Positions 1 to 5,131 of a stretch of 5,131 nt of DNA are shown here, piece by piece; the stretch's first letter is position 1; each line of letters starts with the position of its first letter. Origin of the DNA: PS1 clade bacterium. GTDB lineage: Bacteria; Pseudomonadota; Alphaproteobacteria; RS24. The notes under the pieces are model-generated. The model did no database searches. It saw only the letters and a program-made list of their open reading frames with translations, and was not told where the DNA came from. Both the position numbers and the translations under genes were made by a program. The stretch covers positions 1 to 5,131 of the forward strand of contig JADHOK010000098.1 of assembly GCA_016779015.1 (NCBI GenBank), in the 5' to 3' direction.

Positions 1-612
1 CCAGTCATCGATCAGCGCATTGGCCGGGCCGGTGTCGAAAGCCAGCATCGCGTCATCTGCACCAAGCCAAGTGATATTGCCGACGCCGCCGAGATTGAGC
101 ACCGCTTGCGGGCGCGCCTCACCGGCCAGCGCGGCGTGAAACAGCGGCGCCAGTGGCGCGCCCTGCCCGCCATGGCGCATATCATTCAACCGAAACTGCC
201 CGACCAAATCGCTACCGGTCGCCGCCGCCAGCGCCTGCCCATCACCGATTTGTAAGGTAAACCCCTCGGCCGGGCGGTGGCTGATGGTCTGGCCGTGAAA
301 ACCGATAAGCGCCGGCGCGCTATCGGGCTCCAGAAATCCTTCTACCGCCGCAATATGCGCTTGTGTCACCGCTGCCGCCGCTTCCTTCAGTTGCGACGGC
401 CAATCATCGGGGTTTTTGAGCTGCGCTGTCGGCCAGTCGGCGGCTGCATCCAATACGCCGCGCAGCAGCGCCCGCAATTCGGGCGCATAAGCGACAAACC
501 CATCGCGCATAAAATCGATCTCCGCCGCGCCATCGGTCTTGAGCAAAGCCAGATCAATGCCGTCGAGCGAGGTGCCGCTCATCAGTCCCAATGCGGTTAC
601 GGCGCGTGTCAT
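1..612 (-). CDS. anmK: Anhydro-N-acetylmuramic acid kinase, N-terminal 204 residues (3' end cut by window edge)
   Basis: AnmK is a cytoplasmic enzyme of peptidoglycan recycling. It uses ATP and water to open the 1,6-anhydro ring of anhydroMurNAc and phosphorylate it to MurNAc-6-phosphate. Reading the minus strand from the ATG at 610-612 gives 204 uninterrupted codons to the left edge. Family signatures appear in the expected order: phosphate-binding loop MSGTSLDG (residues 11-18), HGQT (106-109), QIGD (121-124), GGQGAPL after Asp144, LNLGGVGNIT (172-181) and FDTGPAN (192-198). Asp193 in that last motif aligns with the catalytic base Asp182 of the Pseudomonas aeruginosa enzyme. Family members are about 365-370 residues, so roughly 165 C-terminal residues lie outside the window. 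The start is supported by an AGGAG ribosome binding site just upstream and by its usual short distance from the first motif. The gene is divergent from tyrS. No frameshift or lost key residue is visible. The sequence is too typical of AnmK for another sugar kinase to be likely. Confidence 0.95.
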   Translation of the reverse strand, partial: MTRAVTALGLMSGTSLDGIDLALLKTDGAAEIDFMRDGFVAYAPELRALLRGVLDAAADWPTAQLKNPDDWPSQLKEAAAAVTQAHIAAVEGFLEPDSAPALIGFHGQTISHRPAEGFTLQIGDGQALAAATGSDLVGQFRLNDMRHGGQGAPLAPLFHAALAGEARPQAVLNLGGVGNITWLGADDAMLAFDTGPANALIDDW

Positions 613-672
613 CTCACTCCTGCACACTTTCCATCTTGATTTCATTTCGCGCTTTGCTTAACAGTCAGCGTC
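613..672. promoter_or_regulatory. Divergent anmK-tyrS promoter region (60 bp)
   Basis: This is the only sizeable non-coding gap in the window, and both flanking genes start outward from it, so promoters for each must lie here or reach into the neighbouring coding ends. For anmK (minus strand) the best pair by eye is CTGACT (663-668) and TGAAAT (639-644), each 4 of 6 to the sigma-70 consensus with an 18-base spacer. For tyrS (plus strand) TTGATT (636-641) could be a -35, followed after 17 bases by a poor -10, TAACAG (659-664), which would place the transcript start almost on the ATG. These are weak matches read by eye; only the divergent arrangement is firm. The gap is too short for a T-box or any other sizeable leader RNA. 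Confidence 0.4.
617..621 (-). promoter_or_regulatory. Ribosome binding site of anmK
   Basis: On the minus strand the bases before the anmK start read CAGGAGTGAG-ATG. AGGAG matches the Shine-Dalgarno core, with a four-base spacer to the ATG. The spacer is slightly short but workable. This supports the ATG at 610-612 as the true start. tyrS, on the other side of the same gap, has no comparable site. Confidence 0.7.
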
Positions 673-1920
673 ATGAGTTATACATCAGAATTTCTGAAAA
701 CGCTCGATGAACGCGGCTTCATCGCGCAATGTACAGACGGCGAAGCGCTCGATAGTGCTGCCAATGCGGGCGTCGTCACCGGCTATATCGGCTATGATTG
801 CACCGCGCCGTCTTTGCATGTCGGCAATCTGATTTCCATTTTGATGCTACGCCGCCTGCAACAGGCCGGCCATCGCCCGATTGTGGTGATTGGCGGCGGC
901 ACCACCAAAGTCGGCGACCCGTCGGGTAAGGATGAAAGCCGCCAATTGCTGACACAAAATAAAATCGACGCCAATAAGCAGACCATCCGCGCTACTTTTG
1001 AGCGCTTTCTGAGTTTCGGCGACGGGGCGACCGATGCGATAATGGTCGATAATGATGAATGGCTGTCGGGGCTGAATTATATCGAATTCCTGCGCGATTA
1101 TGGTCGTCATTTCTCGGTCAATCGGATGATGAGTTTCGACAGCGTCAAGCTGCGTCTAGACCGCGAGCAGCCGCTCAGCTTTCTCGAATTCAATTACATG
1201 ATTTTGCAGGCCTATGATTTCCTCGAGCTCAACCGCCGCTATGATTGCACATTGCAAATGGGCGGCAGCGACCAATGGGGCAATATCGTCAACGGCATTG
1301 AACTGACGCGGCGGTGCGACCAGAACAGCGTTTTCGGCCTGACCACCAATCTGCTGACAACTTCCTCGGGTGCGAAAATGGGCAAGACGGCGCAAGGTGC
1401 GGTCTGGCTCAATGACGATATGCTGCCGATTTACGATTACTGGCAATTTTGGCGCAATACGGAAGACGCCGATGTGGGCCGCTTCCTGCGCTTGTTCACC
1501 GAATTGCCGCTGGATGAAATCACCCGCCTTGAGGGGCTCGAAGGGGCCGAGCTCAACGACGCCAAAAAAATCCTTGCGACGGAAGCCACCGCCATGTGCC
1601 ATGGCCGCGATGCGGCGGCGAAAGCCGAAGCGACCGCAACCGAGACATTTGAAGGCGGCGGCACCAGCGCCGACCTGCCCAGTGTTGAGGTTGAAGCGGC
1701 GAAACTGAAAGACGGCCTCGGCCTGTTGGAAGCTTTTGTGCTGGCCGGACTGGCCAAATCAAATGGCGAAGCGCGGCGTCTGGTTCAAGGCGGCGGTGCC
1801 AAAGTAAACGACGCGGCACAGAACGATATTGGCGTAACCCTTACCGAAGCGGATATCCAAAATGGCCGCGTTAAACTGTCCTTCGGTAAAAAACGCCACG
1901 TCTTGTTGAAGCCGGTCTAG
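673..1920 (+). CDS. tyrS: Tyrosyl-tRNA synthetase (class I, bacterial type), complete
   Basis: TyrS is a cytoplasmic, normally dimeric enzyme that activates tyrosine with ATP and attaches it to tRNA(Tyr). The 415-residue product is close to E. coli TyrS (424). The N-terminal Rossmann catalytic domain holds the HIGH-type motif as HVGN (49-52), tyrosine-pocket residues Tyr38, Asp42, Tyr175, Gln179 and Asp182, the SDQWGN block (199-204) with Gln201, and the KMSKS-type loop KMGKT (235-239). From Tyr175 to Gln201 the numbering matches E. coli. An alpha-helical anticodon-binding region follows (about 250-330), then a C-terminal S4 RNA-binding domain (about 345-412) containing SNGEARRLVQGGGAKVND. 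The start is chosen because the N-terminus aligns with the family's first helix (FLKTLDERGFI), although no Shine-Dalgarno sequence precedes it. It appears monocistronic: divergent from anmK upstream, convergent with the YhdP-like gene two bases downstream. No damage is seen; the second His of HIGH is Asn, a common family variant. Confidence 0.97.
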   Translation: MSYTSEFLKTLDERGFIAQCTDGEALDSAANAGVVTGYIGYDCTAPSLHVGNLISILMLRRLQQAGHRPIVVIGGGTTKVGDPSGKDESRQLLTQNKIDANKQTIRATFERFLSFGDGATDAIMVDNDEWLSGLNYIEFLRDYGRHFSVNRMMSFDSVKLRLDREQPLSFLEFNYMILQAYDFLELNRRYDCTLQMGGSDQWGNIVNGIELTRRCDQNSVFGLTTNLLTTSSGAKMGKTAQGAVWLNDDMLPIYDYWQFWRNTEDADVGRFLRLFTELPLDEITRLEGLEGAELNDAKKILATEATAMCHGRDAAAKAEATATETFEGGGTSADLPSVEVEAAKLKDGLGLLEAFVLAGLAKSNGEARRLVQGGGAKVNDAAQNDIGVTLTEADIQNGRVKLSFGKKRHVLLKPV

Positions 1921-1942
1921 GGCTATTCACTAAGCCCCGGCT
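1910..1942. terminator. Possible bidirectional hairpin across the converging stop codons
   Basis: AGCCG (1910-1914) pairs with CGGCT (1938-1942). Inside it GGGCT (1920-1924) pairs with AGCCC (1933-1937), leaving a five-base bulge on the left arm (1915-1919) and an eight-base loop (1925-1932). The structure contains both stop codons: tyrS TAG at 1918-1920 and the minus-strand TAG at 1923-1925. Because it is an inverted repeat it could form in either transcript. Neither strand has a U-tract after it, so it is not a classical intrinsic terminator, and in GC-rich sequence such pairing can arise by chance. Confidence 0.25.
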
Positions 1943-4900
1943 CATCCAATTCAGGCAGGGTGTCACCGCCTTCTTCATCTCCGAGGCCGATACCAATCTC
2001 GAAAACGCGGCGCAAGAAGCCGGGTGTCAAAACCGAAAGCGGATTGACCAGCACATTGGCCTCTCCCGCCTCACCCGACACGCGGTAGCCAATACCAAGA
2101 ATGCCCTCGCCCTTTCGACCCGACAGCACCTGCCCGACAATCGGTATTTTGCCGAAAAAACTGTTCAGCGTGTAAGACGGTATAACCGTACCGCCCATAT
2201 CGACATCGCCACGACTTAGATCGTAATCGCCTTGCACGGTAATGCCGACTGCGGGCCCGTGCATGCGGCCATCTTTGATGGTCAGGCGACCGCCACCCAA
2301 AGAAAAATTGCCCTGCGCTTTTTTGAATTTTATGCCGTCGCCCGACAGCGTGTCAGCGATACCGCGCAAAGAGGCAAGCGAGACAATAGAAGCCAGCACC
2401 GGCACATTACGCGCACGATAATCGGTCATCGTCATGCGCCCGCTCAATTCGCGCTGCCGCCCGTCAAGAAGCATGCCATCATCATAGAGCCTGCCATGTA
2501 TCACCAGATTGCCGCCATAGATCTCTTCGGCCCAATCGAACATGCGGAACAAATTGCCGGCGCGTTCGGCCTGGATTAAAAATTTACGCTCAGTATCCGT
2601 CTCGCGCGCAATATCCATCAGCATGTCCGAGCCGTCTTTGAAGACACCCTGAAACGCCAATTTCTCGTGCAGACCTTTTTCGCGCACCACGCGCAGGCGC
2701 GCTTCATCCATCTCGACATTATTGTCGCCGACGAGCTTATCAACCCGCAATTCCATCACCGCATCTTCGCCGAGGAAAGACAAAAGCGCGAAAGGAGACG
2801 CCGCCAATTCGACCTCTCGGTTACCGCCATAAAAGAGACGGCTGACATCCATCTGCTTGGCAGTCATAGTTGCCAATCGTTGATCGCCATAAGTCTCGAC
2901 TTTAGCAACCAGATTTTTATCGCGACCGATGGACAATGGCGTCATTTCAAATGCGCTCATTACCGGTCCGTCAAAACGCATCGACACACGCAACGGGTCT
3001 TGCTGCGGCAGTTTGAGACGGGCCCGAATGGTCTCAAGCTTGCCATCCGCCGCATTGCCGATGACCGCCTCAAGGCTGGCCGGTGTGTCGGCAGGTTTGG
3101 TATAGGCCAGAGGACGAAGGGTAAAAGTCGCCGGCTCGAGGTCAACAAAAACCCGATACCCAAGCGGCCGATTTACCGGCCCGTTTATCAGCAGATTGAC
3201 ATGCGACTTGCCAAACAGGCGCGTCGCCGCCCATTCTTGCCCCAAATCGGCGACGTCTTGCGGCGAGAAGAAACCATGCACCGCCAGTTGCGCCTGCTTG
3301 GCGCGTTCGGCCCCGAAAGGTTGCCGCCAAGCAAATCCGCTATCAACGCCATTGGCGACAATTCGGCCTTGTGCTGTAAGCCCTTGATTGTTGACAGAAA
3401 TATGACCTCGCCCTTGGCTCAATTTGAAATCACCCAGCTTTCCGGTGACCTCAAGGTTGCGCGTTTCAATAGCGATTTGATAATCGACTTTGCGCTGTCC
3501 ACGGGGCGCGAAGACCGGCACGCGCAATGCCACATCGGCGCGCACATTGCCCAGCAAGCGCTCAAAATCAAAATCAACCGGCTTGAACAGGCGCAGCGGC
3601 GGACGGTTTAACGCCCGAATAATATCGCGCGCCACACCATCACCGCTAAAATCAATACTGACCGGCAGCATGCGGTCGCGATAGTTCGGTGTGAAGAAAC
3701 GCACCGTCTCCACATTCACCGGCGAGGCGACGTCATCGGCATCGGGCAGATTAATCGTGCCCCCCGCGCCGCGCACCTCCATACTGCTGCCGCGAATAAA
3801 CAGCCGCGCCGCGCTTTCCTGCAATATCGGCAAATGCGCCATATAGCGCACACCGATTTGCTCGAAATCGAGGTCGAGCAGAAGCGCATCCTCGCGCATC
3901 GGGTCGCCTTTTTGGCGCTTGGTCATCTCCTCGAGACTGGAATTAATGGCCAGCGAACCGGCGCGCAGCTTGCCGCCTACGAGGTTTTTTTCGGTCCAAG
4001 CGCGCCCCTCCGGCGAAATGGTGAGCGGCCATAAACCCTCCGCCCCCTCGCGGGTCATGGCACCGAAATCGGTTGTGATGTCAAAATGCGGGTTGCGCTG
4101 ATGCAACGTAATGACGCCGACGGTCACCGCTTTGCCGAAATTATGCTCGACCTCGAGCCGGTCTATCTCCAACGCCGCGCTTGCGAAATCGTAAACCCCA
4201 TTAAGCCGGGCGCGTGGGATATTGACCACCTGTTTGAAAAACCGCTGGAGATCAACCCGCGCACCGGAACCGGTGAGCGCAAAAGACATATCAAGCAAGC
4301 GACCGGCGTCATTTTGCGAATAGCGCGCCATACCGCTGAGCTGGCCGGCCACGCCCGACACATTGAAGCGCGCATCGCGCATGTCAATCTCGCCACTTGT
4401 GAAATCGACCTCGGCACCGACAACCAGCTCGCGCACATCGATGGGCGCGCCGGTAAATTGCACCAAACCCGGCGCGACAAACAAATCAACCGAGCCGTTA
4501 TCGAGCGTGCCGCCCTTGGCGAAATTGACATTCATCATCGCCGTGACGGGCAGCTGTATTCCGCGCAGCGGCGTCAGCAAATTGCTGAAACGACCAATAT
4601 CGCGCGGGTCAAGCTGGCTCAGTTCAATCTCCGCCTGACCGGCGCCATCCGTGCCGATTTCTGCAGTGCCGACAATGCTGGTTTGTGCTTCGCCATTTTC
4701 ACTGCCATTTTCAAGGCTCTTGCCATACGCAATCTGCACCATCGCCGACAAGCGATTACCCTTGCGCTGCACCAACAAATGCGAGCCGTTGGATACCGCA
4801 TCGGGATGGCTCTTCACTACAATGTCGCGAATGGCAAACTCGGAGATGTATTTAATGGATTTAATGTTATCAAAGCCGTCACCACCGCCCGAGGGCAGCA

Positions 4901-5131
4901 ATAAACCGGTCGCCGCAGGCAAGTCATTGACCTGCGACGGCATAATGGTCAGTTTTCCGACCAACGCTTTGGCCAGCGCAAAACGGGCATCTTGCCAAAA
5001 TGCTGTGCCGCTCAATTCGATGTAAATATCCTCGGCCAGCATTCCCGCATCAGCCGTTTCACGGATACGCAGTTGGCCGATGGTTAGCGCCAGGAAGTTA
5101 TTCTCTGACGACCAATCAATCCGCGCGCCCT
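1923..5131 (-). CDS. YhdP/AsmA-like (DUF3971-type) envelope protein, N-terminus cut by window edge
   Basis: The frame stays open from the right edge to the TAG at 1923-1925, giving 1068 visible residues. The ATG at 5040-5042 is residue 30 of these; the 29 codons before it have no stop and read like the family's early beta strands (FLALTIGQLRIRE), so the true start and expected N-terminal membrane anchor lie outside. Family marks include the motif WPLTISPEGRAWTEKNL (367-383), typical of DUF3971/YhdP proteins, and a C-terminal AsmA-like domain (about 895-1045) with long alternating beta strands, IPIVGQVLSG and LTPGFLRRVFEI. Most of the rest is alternating polar/hydrophobic strand sequence, as expected for a long hydrophobic beta-groove. 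The last 23 residues (1046-1068) are acidic with no Lys or Arg. In E. coli, YhdP, TamB and YdbH form a redundant set needed for phospholipid transport to the outer membrane; the same job here is inferred. Family membership is firm; one-to-one orthology with YhdP is not, so no symbol is given. Confidence 0.88.
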   Translation of the reverse strand, partial: GARIDWSSENNFLALTIGQLRIRETADAGMLAEDIYIELSGTAFWQDARFALAKALVGKLTIMPSQVNDLPAATGLLLPSGGGDGFDNIKSIKYISEFAIRDIVVKSHPDAVSNGSHLLVQRKGNRLSAMVQIAYGKSLENGSENGEAQTSIVGTAEIGTDGAGQAEIELSQLDPRDIGRFSNLLTPLRGIQLPVTAMMNVNFAKGGTLDNGSVDLFVAPGLVQFTGAPIDVRELVVGAEVDFTSGEIDMRDARFNVSGVAGQLSGMARYSQNDAGRLLDMSFALTGSGARVDLQRFFKQVVNIPRARLNGVYDFASAALEIDRLEVEHNFGKAVTVGVITLHQRNPHFDITTDFGAMTREGAEGLWPLTISPEGRAWTEKNLVGGKLRAGSLAINSSLEEMTKRQKGDPMREDALLLDLDFEQIGVRYMAHLPILQESAARLFIRGSSMEVRGAGGTINLPDADDVASPVNVETVRFFTPNYRDRMLPVSIDFSGDGVARDIIRALNRPPLRLFKPVDFDFERLLGNVRADVALRVPVFAPRGQRKVDYQIAIETRNLEVTGKLGDFKLSQGRGHISVNNQGLTAQGRIVANGVDSGFAWRQPFGAERAKQAQLAVHGFFSPQDVADLGQEWAATRLFGKSHVNLLINGPVNRPLGYRVFVDLEPATFTLRPLAYTKPADTPASLEAVIGNAADGKLETIRARLKLPQQDPLRVSMRFDGPVMSAFEMTPLSIGRDKNLVAKVETYGDQRLATMTAKQMDVSRLFYGGNREVELAASPFALLSFLGEDAVMELRVDKLVGDNNVEMDEARLRVVREKGLHEKLAFQGVFKDGSDMLMDIARETDTERKFLIQAERAGNLFRMFDWAEEIYGGNLVIHGRLYDDGMLLDGRQRELSGRMTMTDYRARNVPVLASIVSLASLRGIADTLSGDGIKFKKAQGNFSLGGGRLTIKDGRMHGPAVGITVQGDYDLSRGDVDMGGTVIPSYTLNSFFGKIPIVGQVLSGRKGEGILGIGYRVSGEAGEANVLVNPLSVLTPGFLRRVFEIGIGLGDEEGGDTLPELDEPGLSE

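Noticed and set aside
277..639. Plus-strand open frame of 120 codons
   Set aside because: It lies antisense to anmK, whose reading is strongly supported by ordered motifs. Its translation shows no family features and it crosses the anmK start region.
1564..1570. Run of seven A in tyrS as a possible slippage site
   Set aside because: It encodes ordinary Lys-Lys-Ile codons, is short for transcriptional slippage, and is not aligned as a slippery heptamer in frame.
1156..1602. Minus-strand open frame of 148 codons inside tyrS
   Set aside because: It is antisense to the TyrS active-site region and has no protein family character.
2667..3611. Plus-strand open frame of 314 codons, antisense to the YhdP-like gene
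   Set aside because: Its length is notable, but the translation is rich in Arg, His, Ile and Gln with no recognisable domain or clear ribosome binding site. It is most simply the complement of codon-biased coding sequence.
3984..3991. A-AAA-AAC heptamer in the correct frame for -1 frameshifting within the YhdP-like gene
   Set aside because: It is produced by the conserved Glu-Lys-Asn of the WTEKNL motif. A -1 shift meets a stop about a dozen codons later, and only a weak four-base stem follows. There is no reason to think it is used.
4086..4904. Plus-strand open frame of 272 codons, antisense to the YhdP-like gene
   Set aside because: Same reasoning: the minus-strand frame is the real one, and this product is Arg/His-rich with no domain signature.
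1..5131. CRISPR arrays, tRNA genes, insertion-sequence ends, toxin-antitoxin or defence genes
   Set aside because: I looked on both strands and saw no spaced direct repeats, cloverleaf-like sequence, terminal inverted repeats or small accessory genes. Nearly all of the window is accounted for by three housekeeping-type genes.

Overview
The window looks like an ordinary, densely packed piece of chromosome from an alphaproteobacterium. It holds three protein genes, two of them cut by the window edges. Base composition is moderately high in GC. The TyrS sequence carries HVGN and GAKMGKT signatures of the alphaproteobacterial kind, a divergent anmK-tyrS pair is familiar from that class, and the YhdP/AsmA-like protein belongs to envelope families of Gram-negative bacteria. 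The class-level call is an inference from protein character and gene order; I would not name a genus.

Layout: positions 1-612 (minus strand) hold the N-terminal 204 residues of anhydro-N-acetylmuramic acid kinase (AnmK), running off the left edge. A 60-bp gap (613-672) separates it from the divergently transcribed, complete tyrosyl-tRNA synthetase gene tyrS (673-1920, plus strand). tyrS ends two bases before the stop codon of a very large minus-strand gene for a YhdP/AsmA-like (DUF3971-type) envelope protein. That gene fills the rest of the window (1923-5131), and its reading frame is still open at the right edge. The apparent ATG at 5042 is therefore probably an internal methionine.

The genes do not form an obvious pathway. 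AnmK recycles peptidoglycan sugar, TyrS charges tRNA(Tyr), and the YhdP-like protein is predicted to be a periplasm-spanning protein of the family linked to phospholipid movement between inner and outer membrane. Two of the three therefore concern the envelope, but all appear to be separately transcribed housekeeping genes. There is no intergenic stretch above 60 bp, and I saw no RNA gene, CRISPR array, insertion sequence or prophage remnant. I did not find a previously undescribed system. The points most worth a second look are the open 5' end of the large gene, the lack of a Shine-Dalgarno sequence before tyrS (possible leaderless start), and a bulged hairpin spanning the two converging stop codons.
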